Below are positions 47,100-60,078 of a DNA stretch of 64,000 nucleotides, piece after piece. Location of the stretch: NCBI GenBank assembly GCA_035235625.1, contig CP141146.1:8426501-8490500 (forward strand), written 5' to 3'. The first letter of the stretch is position 1. Each line of letters starts with the position of its first letter. A model generated the notes under the pieces. The model saw only the letters and a program-made list of their open reading frames with translations, was not told where the DNA came from and ran no database searches. The position numbers were made by a program, and so were the translations under genes. Source of the stretch: Saururus chinensis (lineage: Eukaryota > Streptophyta > Magnoliopsida > Piperales > Saururaceae).

Positions 47100-50000
47100 T
47101 CACATTATGCAACAGTTTGAATTGGAATCAAGTATCTCGGGTGACCTGCATACACCAAAACAAAACCATATCAGAAATATCTCCATCCAATTGATAGAAA
47201 ATCATGGCAAACATCGATCAGTGAAATGCTTCAGAGCTGTTTTGATAAGCTAGACGCTCTAACTACTAACCAGTAAGGAAAAGAGGCCCAGAAGTAAATG
47301 GCATTTTCCCATCAAAATATAACCTCTAACCTCTAACCCAGCGTACCATTTAAGAATATAAGTCAACAAAACAATAACTCAAATATTAACTACATAAAAC
47401 AGCAAAAGGAAAACACGCATTTGAAGAATAGACCACATGTCCAGCCGTAGGATTTTTGGTTACTCAGAAATGGTTAAAGGTTGCAGCAAACTTACAATTG
47501 GCTGCCCATAGTGGCAAAGTCAAGACCAGGAGCCAGCTCCTGCACTATATCATTGGGAGGTTGACCACACTCTTGCATCTTTTGCATGAGATCAACAATC
47601 TTGGTGAAGTTACCAGGATCAGTTTCATAAACTCCATTCAATTTTGTTATGAGTTCATATTGGTGGCTATAGCGGCCATAATCTTCAATATTCAATTGAG
47701 TTTTATGCTCCTCCAACCACTTTGGATATCTTTCTGCAATTTCTTTCATGGGCTCATAAAGAATCTCCTTAGAGAGAAGTTGCCGCATCATTGTCTCCAC
47801 CATTGATTCCATATCCTACACAAAAGGAAAATCGAAATAAAAAAGATTATTCCAAGACAGAATTCTGCCAATTCCTCAAGCTACCGTAACTTTTCTACTC
47901 AAGGGAATTCTGCCAAGTTTAGTACATCTGAATAGAGTTTCTACTTGCATATACTATATTTTAACTTGGTGTAAACTGCCACATAGAACTAATTCGAACA
48001 CATGAATTCCTAGAAAAAACGTTCAACACATATAAATCACAGTAACTGCTAGGCCACTGTCAATTTTCTCAAAATATAGATTTTCAACAAGACAGATTTA
48101 GTTAGTTAATTAATTGTAAAATGAAGAAGAGGAAGCAGAGGTAAAATACATTCACTGAACTTCAGAAGGCTCGTTTGGCATGAAAATATTAACTATTAAT
48201 TACAAATTTACATAGAAATGATATTGAACTATTGTTCAAGGACCAATAAATTATGCGTCCGAATAAACTCAATCAGCAAACAATTCTTCCCAAGATACTC
48301 CAGATAAGCTGTCTGAGAACTATGTGACTTTAAACTAAATTCAATCAGCATAAAATTCTTCAAAAGATGCTCTGCAAAGTATGTAACATATTTCGATCCA
48401 TAACTTCTCATATATTATTCTTAAGGATACTTCCTGTCACTCTCCAAAAGACACTCGAGCTTACTATTCTATTGGGCAAAGGGTTTGCTTAGATATACTG
48501 AACATCCATTTCTTATCAGTTTCAATTTTTAGGTTAAATAAAACTCAACCCTTCACGTAGTCCCGGACAACTCCGTAACTTCAAACTAAACTCAATCGAT
48601 TCTTCAAAAGATGCTCTGAGAAGTACATAACTTATTTCGATCAGGAACTTCTAATATATTATTCTTAAGGATACTTCCTGCCACTCTCCAAAAGACACTT
48701 GAGCTTACTATTCTATTGGGAAAAGGGTTTGCTTGAATATATTGTTCCTCCATTTCTTATCAGTTTAAATTTTTAGCTTAAATAAAACTCAACTCTTCAC
48801 GTAGTCCTGGACTACGTGAAGAGAACTACGTAACTTTAAACTAAACTCAGCCAATATACAATTAAACTGTCTGAAAATACATAGCTTTAAACTAAACTCA
48901 ATCAGCATACAAATCTTCAAAGGATGCTCTGAGAAGTACGTAACTTATTTCAATCCATAACTTCTAACATATGTTCTTAAGGATACTTCCTGTCACTCTC
49001 CAAAAGAAACTCAAGCTTACTATTCTATTGGGCAAAGGGTTTGCTTGAATACATTGTTCCTTCATTTCTTATCAGTTTAAATTTTTAGGTTAACTAAAAC
49101 TCAACTCATCGCGTAGTCCTGGACTACGTGAAGAGAACTACGTAACTTTAAACTAAACTCAATCAGCATACAATTCTTCAAAAATGCTCCGAGAAGTACA
49201 TAACTTATTTCGATTCATAACTTAAGGATACTTCCTGTCACTCTCCAAAAGACACTCAAGCTTATTATTCTAGTGGGCAAAGGGTTTGCTTGAATATATT
49301 GTTCCTCCAATTCTTAACAATTTAAATTTTAGGTTAAATAAAACTCAATTCTCTTCAGTAGTCTTGGACTACGTGAAGAGAACTACATAATTTTAAACTA
49401 AACTCAATTAGCATACAATTAAACTGTCTGAGAACTACATAACTTTAAACTAAACTCAATCAACATACAATTCTTCAAAAGATGCTCTGAGAAGAACGTC
49501 ACTTATTTCGATCCATAACTTCTAATATATTATTCCTAAGAATACTTCCTTTCACTCTCCAAACGATACTCGAGCTTACTATTCTATTGGGCAAAGGGTT
49601 TGCTTAATTATTTCGCTCCTCCATTTCTTATCAGTTTAAATTTTTAGGTTATAATGGTCAACACGATCTTAGACCAAGAGATACCCAAGAAATCTCAGGT
49701 TCAATTCCCAACGAAAGCAATAGCCCTCATAATAATTCCTTGTGTTCATGATCACCCGCAGTGATAATTCAATATGCACTTATGAAGAAGTTTTGCACAT
49801 TGTAGTCCATTCCTTATCAGTTTAAGCCTTTAGGGTACAACAGTTATCTAACAAGGTCTAATTCCAAACTTTTCCTTTTTGAAGTTTCTCCAGACGTAAA
49901 CATAATTCAACAAAGAAAAAGATGCAAAACAATAGAAGCTACGATTGGTGTTCCCACACATAAATCAGCGAAGCTCAAGAAAATAACTTCGTGTTGCTCA

Positions 50001-50975
50001 AAGAAAAATAGTTCAAACAAATAACCCTCCATATCCAAATGAGGACTTCTCAACAAAACCGAAACTAAGTTTAAGTGTGTACCCCACACACTGAAAACTA
50101 CCCCTTTGTTCCCACAATTATCTAATCAATGTTGTCATTAAAGCCCAAATTTCTTAAAAACATCAATCAATAAACTTGCATAAACAGATCATGAACATTG
50201 AAAAGCCTCTCTTCAGAAGTTGGCGATAAATAAATCACACAAAGGACATGTTTTATTGAAATATATTACGCATGATCATAGCCTTTTACCAATAAAAAAG
50301 GAAAGCAATATAAGAGGTTACTAATTCCGCTGTTAAAAAGAAAATAATATACAATAAGAAGAAGAAGAAGTAAACCTGAGTGCCGGCGAACTCTTCAAAC
50401 TGTTTGACAAAATCCTCAACCATCTCATCGCTTCCCAATTCCCCACCAGGAGCCGCCGTCGGCAGGGCGGACTCCAGCCCCCTCACCGCCTCCCGCGTCT
50501 GCTGGGTCAGCTTCTCTAGCGCCTCCGAGACGTGGGAATCCTTGGGCGCCGCAACCTTCTGCTTCCCCTTCTTCCTACCCCGCAAGTCCGACAACCCAGG
50601 GCCCAGCCCCTGGACCGGAGGAGCCCGGGAGGAAGCATCCGGGGAGGAGGACTTGTCTTCACTGGTTTCCCCACCGGCATCCTTGCTCCTGAAGAAGCAA
50701 ATTCCCCAAATTCATCAATTCGAACAGCATGGACAGGAAAGATAAACATCCAGAATTGAAAGAGAGCCGCAAGAAAGTGCAAAAGGGAACGAAATTCCTA
50801 ACCTTTGAGGGAGACCCATATCGATTTTTCCGAAGTCGTCAAGAGCGCCTGCCAATTATTCGATGAAATGATAGTGAGAATTGGCATAACATGGCCAGAG
50901 AGAGAAGACGAAAAACAAGAATAAGGGGTGTTTACTGTCGAGAATCTGGTCCAAGTCGTCGGAAGCGTCGGCCAT
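47100..50975 (-). CDS. PEX19: Peroxisome biogenesis protein 19, five exons, intact
   Basis: In minus-strand order the exons are 50936-50975, 50803-50848, 50376-50688, 47496-47815 and 47100-47145. All junctions are GT-AG and the frame is unbroken for 254 residues. PEX19 is the cytosolic chaperone and receptor that binds newly made peroxisomal membrane proteins and docks on PEX3. Signatures are the acidic start [19 protein letters not shown] (the PEX3-binding end), the basic [66 protein letters not shown] and the C-terminal CaaX box CCIM, a farnesylation site. The last exon is only 46 bp and supplies the CaaX box. Intron 3 is 2.56 kb and holds a satellite array and a SINE-like unit. Confidence 0.96.
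48235..49660. repeat. Higher-order tandem repeat in PEX19 intron 3
   Basis: A unit containing ttaaggatacttcctg, ctctccaaaag, attctattggg and gggtttgcttga recurs with its anchor at 48421, 48665, 48977, 49222 and 49536. The spacings 244, 312, 245 and 314 alternate: every second unit carries an extra segment of about 70 bp built from a partial duplication of the aactttaaactaaactca part. The array is therefore a two-unit higher-order repeat of about 557 bp. Confidence 0.85.
49650..49835 (+). mobile_element. tRNA-derived SINE-like unit
   Basis: TGGTCAACACG (49655-49665) fits the RNA polymerase III A-box consensus and GGTTCAATTCC (49698-49708) fits the B-box, separated by 32 bp as in tRNA-derived SINEs. 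A cloverleaf for a functional tRNA could not be drawn. The 3' end and target duplication are not resolved. Confidence 0.5.
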
Positions 50976-53884
50976 CGCCGGAAGACGAAACGAGTCTACC
51001 GGATTTCGGAGGGAGGGAGGGACTGCTCCCTACTGGACCTTCAAGTCTGCGCCGAGAAGAAGAGGGGGAGGACGAGATAAGAATAGGGAGGGCGGGTTTA
51101 TTAGTGTTAATTTGGGTTTTTGGTTGTTCTTAGAAGTTACTAATTCAGTTTGACAATTACATGTTGGCTGTCAGCACACCGTGGCTGAGCAGCCGTCCGG
51201 CCCCCTCGCCTATTCACCGGCAGAATCTCTACAAGGTGGGCTCCCCGGAATCTGACTAGTCAGGGAGGGGAAGGCCCCCTTACAAGTAGAGTCCATTAAG
51301 TTTCACATGAAAGGTTGTATTAGTATATATATGACAATATAGTTTTATTGATAGGTATTTATACAGGTATACATTATCATCGATGTAGGTATGCATTGAT
51401 ACGGGTGTGGTGTGAAACCTTGTTTATATTAAAAATTAGTAACCTAAAAAAAAAATTCTTTAAAAATTAAAGGGTACCCTGCACATAATGATGTAGTGTT
51501 CAACCAAAACTTAGGTGGGGTTTGTTGGGTAAATTTATTGGGCGATTATATTTCATAATTTTTTCATCTTAAATTAATAATTTTATTTGACAAAAAAATT
51601 ATATTAATAATTTTATTTTGTTTAATTTAAGTAATGGGGTACTTTAAAAAAGTACCATAAGCTTTTTTTTCCTTTTTTAAGAGGTAAGTTTTACCATTCA
51701 ATATAATTAAACTAGAAGTATCTTCTAATTGTTCCTATTTTGAATTGATATTGTCATTGATGAGGGCCTACATGATGTAAACGAACCCAAATAATTAGCC
51801 TACACGTTATTTCTATAGGATAACTCATGGGTTGTAAATCAAACTTAAGAAGTAATAGTTATGTTTTAGAAAGAAAAAAGATAGCCAAAGCCTTTGGCAA
51901 TCAGATCATGGTGTAACTAGAGGTGGGCTAGACATTTTCTTTTAGAAATACAAACCCCACAAATTAATGGTTATTTTCCAATGATATATTTTCTTTGATT
52001 GGTAAATAATTTATTTTTAAATAATTAGAAGTAGAAAGGGAATAGGGGCCTTAATCCATGCTCAAACTCAAGACCCATCCCGCCATTGAGAGATTCTATA
52101 CCATGTATAGCAGCAGGTCCGAAATTGACACATTAAAATGTTACTAACTTATTTTTTGGGGAGAATTCAATCAATTTCTTAGAATTGAAATTAGCAACCA
52201 AACTCAAGTTATCATTTTTTTTCGTGTCATGGCCCACATAAGCTAAGTTAATAACAATATTTTATATTATCTAACAAAGAATAAAGAAGAAAAGACAGAG
52301 GGAGCCCCTTGATTAAAGGAGATTCTTTACTTAGTTACCTCACTTGAAAGCTATTAACTAGGTCCAATAGCGTATTAAAAATTCACAACTCAAGTATGAA
52401 TTTAAGTAAAAAATAGTAACATGAGTATCATCAATATTGTGCAAGTAATTCAGTTGATTCATTGAGGATTGAGCTGGTCCTTGGTTTGGTTCACGTCCTC
52501 ACAAAATGTACTTGTTGAGTAATTTTCCTTTCATGTCTAAGATAAGTGTTTTGAGTATCAATAGTTATATACTATTTCAAAACAATACAGCAAGTACATG
52601 AGGTCGATAAATAAAACACGTGAACCTATCTCACCCCCCTATATCGTATCGGTGATGTTTTATAAGTATGAATACATATTGGCCGATATAGATATATAAT
52701 TACTGACACATACTTCTATGCTTAGAGGTGCATGGGCATCCACCCACATTGATTTAATTAGATCTGAGGTACTACATAGGTCAGATGTTTACTTCAATGT
52801 TTTAAATCATATACCCATTTTGTGAGTTATTTTTTACTATTTACCTAAATAGACTTGGGACTATGTGAAATGAAAAATGTGTGACACGAAAGGACATGAA
52901 TACCCTCTTCATGTACAAATTCTTCATCAACGACCAAGCAAGAAACACATGCATGAGTTCCTCTTCATCTTTTGATAGGCAGAGAAAAATCTTCAACCTA
53001 GTCATTGTGTCTCCCTTACCTCCCAGCAACATCCTCTATAATGACATCCTCCTTTTGGTCTACATCCTCTGCCCCAACAGCTTCCTCATCCCTAATGGCA
53101 TCCTCTTCCTTGGAGCATATTATTATTTTGGAAGGATTAAGGAACAACATATTGTTCTCAATTATGTAGTTTTTGTTACCATTAATTTCCTATAGATTTC
53201 TCAAAAGCTGGGTAATTGGAAAAATAGATAAATAGATATATAAAAAAACTAAAAAACTAGATGTCAAAAGAACATGGAAAGAGATACACAAGTTTTGTTG
53301 TTTGTTTACGACATACATTGGGATGCAAATGACATTAATTACAATAATGTAGTAATAAATCTCATTAAAGTTTCATACAAAGTCACCTATAATGCTCTCT
53401 TAAATAGGTTGTATAAAGGTAGTACATAGTCTAAGAAAGAATACCCATTAAGGTTAAGTTTCGCGTATCCTATTGCAATTCTGATTGACCTTTCACCTTC
53501 TGAAATATATAATACTAGAATTCTCTATTGCTTCCTCTAAGCAAATAAGTTAAGGTCGAATGGAATATCATTGATGATAACTATAGCTACAAAAGATAAT
53601 ATTACTACTAATAGTAATATTAGTGTCAATGCAACAAAGTGAGATGAGGAGATGAGAATAAAAGGAGCAAAGTGGGAAGAGAAGTGTACTTGTTATAATG
53701 TTTCATACAACACAATTGTAAATCTCAATTGTGATAAAGTTAAACCCCATTTAAATGAGCTATTTCATTTAGAGGAGGAGAGTAGGATGAAGAAAATACA
53801 TAAACCCCACATTGACATTGATTAAAAAGTATTAGATGATAAATTAGCAATTGTAAAGTAAGATTGTGAGATAGATTCAAGCAG
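50976..53884. other. Intergenic DNA upstream of PEX19, no gene
   Basis: The first 150 bp are presumably PEX19 5' UTR and promoter. Beyond that the DNA is AT-rich, with open frames (such as 52881-53195) that show no family signature. Confidence 0.4.
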
Positions 53885-54300
53885 CAGCTTGACACGAAAC
53901 CTCTTCAAAGATGGTCTAACCTAAAGCTGGCCCCTATAACCATAGCCTCTTTCCTGACTCCTACGTTCGCGAGTCTTTCTAAAACTGTCCCTCCTTCCTA
54001 CATTTTTATAAGGAATGCGAGCTTTCTTTCTATCGAACTATAACGACACTACTGCGCAAATAGAAAGTGCAAGGATGTTGTCGACCCTCTCCCTCCCCAC
54101 TTGACTCATTTGACTCAATACACAATTCCATCCCACCACCCGATCGATCCTTTCCACCTATAGGAGTGGGACCACGAAACAGCTATCCGCTGTCCATTGA
54201 AAGAGATTCCACAGCTGATGAACTCATATGTTAATCTTGACTTCCTTTCTACGGTAAAGAATGAGTCCTACCCTTAGATTCAAGCATAAACAGTCTCTCA
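53885..54300. other. Possible organelle-derived insertion
   Basis: This block is visibly richer in G and C than the AT-rich DNA on both sides and contains strings (for example ctttcctgactcctacgttc and gtgggaccacgaaacagc) in the style of plant mitochondrial spacer DNA. No gene is recognisable in it. The call rests on composition and overall appearance only. Confidence 0.3.
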
Positions 54301-56690
54301 TGAACACATTTGTATAAGATTTTTAATTGAACATGGGAAGAGATGAAAAGACCAAAAAATCATTGTGTATAAGATATTTATTGTGCCTCGCCAATATCGA
54401 CACATGAAGATCATGATTTTTTATAAAAGCCTCATTTAAGATCTTATAGAATGGTTGAATCATGTTATTGTTAGTTAGTGATCTATATGTGTGGCAAACA
54501 CAAACCGATAAAAATAAAATGTCACTAACCTACAATTGAGTCACAAGATTTATCTTTCCCTTTTAAATAAAATAAACTCAGTTTTTGTTAAAATTAAATA
54601 TGCGCAATTCCTATGTGTTCTAACGAAAAATTGTAGTTAAATTACTAAACAAACATACAAGAATTTATACGTAAAAAACCCAATTAGAAAAAAAAACTAT
54701 GAGACACTATGTTCAAATCAACTACGTACTATGTAAACTATATATTACATAATTAGAACAAAGACTCGTCTTTATTCACACAATTGGTTCTTTACACAGC
54801 TCTAATTCTAAATCAACAACTCCTTGGTTGTTTGCCGATAATAAATTAATGTTCACTTTTCTTTGTATTCTTTAATCGATCTAGATATTTCATCTCTTAC
54901 TTTAGAATGAATTTTCTTTCTCCTCGACCTTTGTAGTAACAATCTTCAACAAAATACTATGCTACACATGTGTTTTTGTGTACTCATCTTACATTTAATC
55001 ACTCTTTTGATTACAGTAGGCAAGAACTAAAACTAGAAGACTAATTCTCTCTAAAAATTATTAGAGAAACTCAGCACAAGTTCTCTAAGCTTTCTATGTT
55101 TCTTCTATACTTTCCTCACAATCCTAATCCTTTTTATAAACTCCCAAAGTCTTGAAAAGAATGTGTCTCCAACTAAGAATCTACATCAAACCGAAAAAGT
55201 TTAATTTAGGCAACTCTATGATATATTGATCGATTAGTCTACAGTGTGATCAATTGATTCCTTAAATTTCTCCCTCAATTTCACACATTGATCAATCGGC
55301 TCCACCAAATGATTGATCTTTCTTGTCTCAGTTAAAATTTTAATATAAGCTTCATTGTGTTCATTCATCGGACTATTCTAGAGATCAATCGATTAATAAT
55401 TTTTCTGGAGAACCTTGGCTATTCAAGGCTAATTGATCAGGGGTATCAAATGATCGATCGCTCTAAATAATAATTTTATTTTTTATTCAAAAAGTCTTCA
55501 TCTCTTGTCATTCTTTTACCTAAGGTTTTTTTTACCCTAGTGTGTGAATGTGATGCATATTTTTACCTGACAAAATATAGATTTGAGTTTTCTTTTAGCT
55601 TGATCTTCATAATATGATCTTCAGACATATACTAACTCAAAATACACACATTGAAGACATTACTTTGCTCATAAAAATAAGTTAATATATAACATAAGGA
55701 TACTTATGTTCTTATAGATGCAGAAGCACATGTGATTAGTTCTTCTCCAAAACCTTAAGATCAACCTCAACTAAATAATGAAAGATAAAAAAATATAATT
55801 GTGAATATAATTTCTCTTTTAGTATTATGTATATAAATGTATTAGACTTTGATTTAAAATATGTTGCATGAGAATGTGCATATATCTTATTAAAATGCAA
55901 GCAATGAAAGTTACAGAGGTATCAAGTTCCAAATTAGGTAGAACAAATGGAAGCAATTGTAGTCATCATAAGGGTTTAGATGAAAATTTGAGAATTATGA
56001 ATCCTACACAAATATCAGTGCAACCAATATCACTGAAAACTAATTGAAGCATCATAAATTTGGCAATTTTCCAAATTGGTGTTTTCTAGTGTGGTAGTTT
56101 TCTAATCTAATTTGGTAGTTTTCAATATTTATAATTTTTTAGCTTTCCAGTTTAACTATTTGGCAGTTTGGCAATTCCATAATTGACAATTTTCATTTAC
56201 ATGAACTATGGAGGTGGTAAAAGATAGAGGCATGATAAAGATGCCACCAATTTGACATAAAAAATGAATATAACTGGGAATGATCCTTATTTAAACAATC
56301 ACTTTGGGGTGCAATGTGACAAGGTTTGTAATCAATGAGTGATAAAAATTAATCACAATTGAAGGGCAAAGGCGCACTTCAACTTCACCTTTACAACATG
56401 GCCATATATAACAAATTTCAGTTGAATATTAAATATACAAATAAATCAAGGTATATAATTAGATGCATTATTGATAACTGCCTATAAACACTATATGCCT
56501 GAAGAATAAGAGGATGTGAGATGTTCAAATTCAAGGAAATGAATTTGGTGCGTACATGTTCTCATGCACTACATGGTGAAGATTATTATCAAGCATATAG
56601 TGGGATCATCATTAATGTTGTGTATCATTATTTGGAGGGATGTGTGTCTTACACACGATCCGATATAAAAAAATAGACATTTATATAAAT
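54301..56690. other. No gene; AT-rich DNA with a cluster of gatcgatt words
   Basis: Between 55220 and 55470 the words gatcgatt, atcaatcgatta and gatcgatcg recur many times, which hints at a retroelement LTR, but no ends or coding parts were found. The rest shows nothing. Confidence 0.35.
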
Positions 56691-56699
56691 AACAGAGTT

Positions 56700-57850
56700 T
56701 TTATAAGTTACCATAAGGCTTAGAAGGCTAAAGAGGCCACAATGAAGAAGTTGATAGGAACATTTAAGGAGTCGTATGAAGACCTTATAAGCTTGGAAGG
56801 CTACAGAAGCCACAGTGGACAAGTTGACGAAAACATTTGAGGAGTTTTATGAAAACCTTCTAGCCTATTTACACCTGTTGAAAATGAGAAATCCTCAGAC
56901 CACCACAAAGATCACATACAACCTCAAGACAAATAATTCCAAAGGTATTTTTTTTCTTTTGACATGTGTGTTGAGAACTTCAAGAAATACATGTGCAAGC
57001 TCATTGTCATAGATGACACATATATGAAAGGAAGGTACAAAGGTATCGTACTTGTGGCATTAACTTTAATAGTGAAAACCATTTGTTCCCTATTGCATGG
57101 GTAATGAGAGAATCAGGAAACAACGATGGATGGAATTGAGTACTTAGACATCTTAGGCATGTCCTCGATTAACTTGAAGGGCTTATAATCATATATGACA
57201 AAAATTATTCAATTATTTCACACATTCCACTACTATTCCCACATTGTGTGTATGGGTATTGTGTTTATCATGTGTAGCAAAATATGCATGCAAAATTCAA
57301 ATATCTAAGCCACTTCCCCCCACTTTTACCTTACAAAAAAGGTAAACTGTGTGCAAGAATTCAACAAATAGATGACTATCATACAACAATGGATTAATCT
57401 AGATGCGCACAAATGATTAATTGATGCAAATATGACAAAACGGTCAAATGAACACTTCTCAGGAAGAGGTATAATATTATGACTTTAAATAGGTGCAAGA
57501 ATGTAAACTTCATGATTAAAAGCATCAAAAATATCCAATTGTGGCCATATTAGAGGGTAGACACTTGAAGATGTAGGATATGTGGTATCAACATATCACA
57601 TACGCTAGAAATTGGACTGGTGCATTAATTTCGTGGGGAAAAAGAGATATTGAGGATATGACTAAGGTAGCCCATGGACTTGCGTGTTATCCTATTAATG
57701 CATATAAGTTTAATATGAAGTTGTATCATATGATGTTAATATTGATTTGAAAGCTAGGACATGAACTTGTAAAAAATTTTAGGATATGGGCATACCATGT
57801 CAACATGCTCTAGGTGCATGTTTAAATAAATGTATCAATTATTACACATA
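56700..57850 (+). pseudogene. MULE (Mutator-like) transposase relic
   Basis: Read across three frames the plus strand gives the order expected for MuDR-type transposases: ENFKKYMCKLIVIDDTYMKG at 56965-57030 (first Asp and the (D/G)TxxKG motif), a LFPIAW-like segment, then the LRHLRHVL, II..D and CVYH segments to about 57280. A terminal zinc (SWIM-like) part with a DLKART...CKNFRIW pattern lies near 57740-57800. Stops and frameshifts throughout abolish the protein. A 73-bp tandem duplication (about 56728-56857) lies in the N-terminal part. Terminal inverted repeats were not located. Confidence 0.75.
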
Positions 57851-58752
57851 TTGCTCCCCATTTTAGAGAAGTGATACATATAAGAAGGTTTAAAGTGTGA
57901 CATCTACCTTTCATCACAACCGTGTTTTGGCAAATAAGTCCTACAAATAAAACATGTTATCACAACCGTGTTTCAGCAAATAAGTCCCACGCATAAAAAG
58001 GCTGTGGATGAAGACGAAATTCATTACATAAGGCGTGCACTAGGTTCCTTTGTGACAAACTCTGCGTGACACACTAGTTGTGCCCTGCACCTCATTACTA
58101 AATAACGAAACATATAGTACTATAAGGTTAGCTTACAAAGTTAACCTAGTGTTCTCTTTAGGTGGACAGGGATTACGATGGACCAAAAACACATTAGCCC
58201 ATTTTGGATGTTTCGTATTGAGCTAGTAATATTTCTTCAGATGCTGTGACCGCAACGACTGAGGCCCCGAAGTCAGGCGTGGCTTTCCGCTTCCATTTGT
58301 TCTTAAACAGTTGGTTTTGTAGCGGGAAAAAGCCTACACTACACCGGTTACAAAAAAACTAAAATGCAGCTAAAAGAGGTGCTTTTAATCACCATCAATA
58401 ACAGTGCAAATTACCCACATCAAATTGCCCCCATTTAGATACGAAACAATGTAAAAATGACTTTGCTATATTCCTTTAACTCTTCAATGCAAAAACTTGA
58501 TCTACAGAGGAAAATCACTAGTTCAAGTGCTCAACTGCTTGGCCCCAGTTACCCGGAAATGGTGTTCTTCCCCTTTAAATCAAAGCCCAGTAACATGACA
58601 TCCACAGCTGCAGTCATCCATATTTTAGAGTTGGCCCCCACGTATGTCTCTGCTGAGGGATCATGGACTGTCCTGATAACAATATCGCTCTACAACTCAG
58701 AAACAAAGTCTTCATGTGTTTATTACTACCTCATTCGCATCTATAGTAGCTT
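57851..58752. other. Intergenic DNA and 3' UTR of the zinc-finger gene
   Basis: A local duplication, (t)atcacaaccgtgttt[t/c][g/a]gcaaataagtcc, occurs at about 57912 and 57960. The right part is presumably the 3' UTR of the minus-strand zinc-finger gene. Confidence 0.45.
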
Positions 58753-60078
58753 TTACATAGCAATCTGGCCATTTGCTTCGATTGTAGCAGCATCTGAAAC
58801 ATTCTCCCCCACAATGCTAGCAGTCTGACCTTGGACATTTGCTACCAAAGAAGCTTCTTTGATTTCAGAGCCCAAAAGAATTTCTTGTCCTTGAGAAGCC
58901 ACTAAATTTTCGCCAGTTTGTGACCCTGGGGCTGCTGCATGAGCCCCTTGATGAACGGCACCTGCCTCCTCTTTAACTAACTCTTGGCTTTGATGATCAT
59001 ACATGACTGGCTGATGATGGCCTCTCGGAACATAAGCAGCCGGCTGAGGATGCAATGAACGGTTTGGATGCCCATATGGACCCATTGCACCCTGAGATCT
59101 CCTGAGTCGAGAAGTGTGTTTCTTACCAGACAGGTGAATCTCAAACACGGCCTGAGTGTCACAAGTAACATTACACAAGGCACAGAACTTGGGTTCTTCC
59201 TTCAATTTAGCTGGAGGGAATTCCTCCCTTGACATCCTCATCCTTTTGGTACCCCTCCCAAACCTCATATTTCCATGCTTAAGGCCCGGCCTTCTATCCT
59301 CCCAGTTACCTCTAGACCTAAATGGCTTCCTTGAGGGTGCGGGTGCAGCTTGTCCAGTGACTTCAGTAGCCGGCTCTTGCTTTGGCTCTGTTGACTCTTC
59401 TCCACCCTGGTTTTGCGGCTGTGCTTCAGGCTCCGTTTTAACTACTACTTCTGCAAAAGAAGCTAAAGGGCAGCGATCAGTAGCTGCAGAGGATGATTTG
59501 TTTTCTTCTGCAGCTTCACTATCAAGTTCCTTCTTGACATCAGGCTCACACTGGGACTGAGGTTGAGGCAGAGGCTGAGGCTGAGGCTCAGACTGAGGTT
59601 GAGGTTGAGGCTGAGGGTAGGCTTGCTCCAGAACAGGTTTCTGCTGCATTTCAGCCATCATTTTTTTATGATTTTCAAATTCTTGAAGCCGCTGCACACT
59701 CTTCTTGTGGCGCTTTCCATTCAGATGTTGCTCAAGAATTTCCAAGCTGTTACAGTCAACCATGCAGAGCTCACACCAGGAAACCTGTGGAGGCCGACGT
59801 GATGGTGCCGGTTGGTGTGCTTTTACCTCTCCAGCAGGTGGCTCTATTTGGCTTACTTCTTCTGCAGTAGGTCCAGCTGCAGACTCCGTTGCAGGTGCTG
59901 GAGCTGCAGATCCAGAGTTTGGAATTCGTCGGTTTCCACCACCTCTACCCGTGCGTCCTCGACCCCGCATATTACTAAAATCTGGTCTGGAAGGATGAGA
60001 AACAAAGTTGTTCCTGCCACCACCTCTGAATGATCCACCACCTCTTCGCCCACCACCTCTGTAAAGAGGCCTTCTAAC
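58753..60078 (-). CDS. U1-type zinc-finger protein, terminal exon, gene partial
   Basis: A long final exon of about 441 codons, opened by a good splice acceptor (tgcag before gttagaagg on the minus strand), ends in TAA. It starts with an Arg/Gly-rich part of the RGG type, common in RNA-binding proteins. Two matching zinc fingers of pattern C-x2-C-x12-H-x5-H follow: WCELCMVDC...HLNGKRH and FCALCNVTC...HLSGKKH, the U1/matrin-type finger that usually binds double-stranded RNA or takes part in splicing. Between them are a Pro-Gln repeat and an acidic, Ser-rich linker. Upstream exons were not found in the remaining 3.9 kb, so the gene probably continues past the window. The precise family name is unknown to me. 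Confidence 0.88.
   Translation of the reverse strand, partial: VRRPLYRGGGRRGGGSFRGGGRNNFVSHPSRPDFSNMRGRGRTGRGGGNRRIPNSGSAAPAPATESAAGPTAEEVSQIEPPAGEVKAHQPAPSRRPPQVSWCELCMVDCNSLEILEQHLNGKRHKKSVQRLQEFENHKKMMAEMQQKPVLEQAYPQPQPQPQSEPQPQPLPQPQSQCEPDVKKELDSEAAEENKSSSAATDRCPLASFAEVVVKTEPEAQPQNQGGEESTEPKQEPATEVTGQAAPAPSRKPFRSRGNWEDRRPGLKHGNMRFGRGTKRMRMSREEFPPAKLKEEPKFCALCNVTCDTQAVFEIHLSGKKHTSRLRRSQGAMGPYGHPNRSLHPQPAAYVPRGHHQPVMYDHQSQELVKEEAGAVHQGAHAAAPGSQTGENLVASQGQEILLGSEIKEASLVANVQGQTASIVGENVSDAATIEANGQIAM

Noticed and set aside
49655..49708. Functional tRNA gene
   Set aside because: A and B boxes fit, but the flanking bases do not pair into an acceptor stem or anticodon arm, so a SINE-like origin is preferred.
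58457..58828. 123-codon plus-strand open frame
   Set aside because: Antisense to the 3' end of the zinc-finger gene, with no signature.
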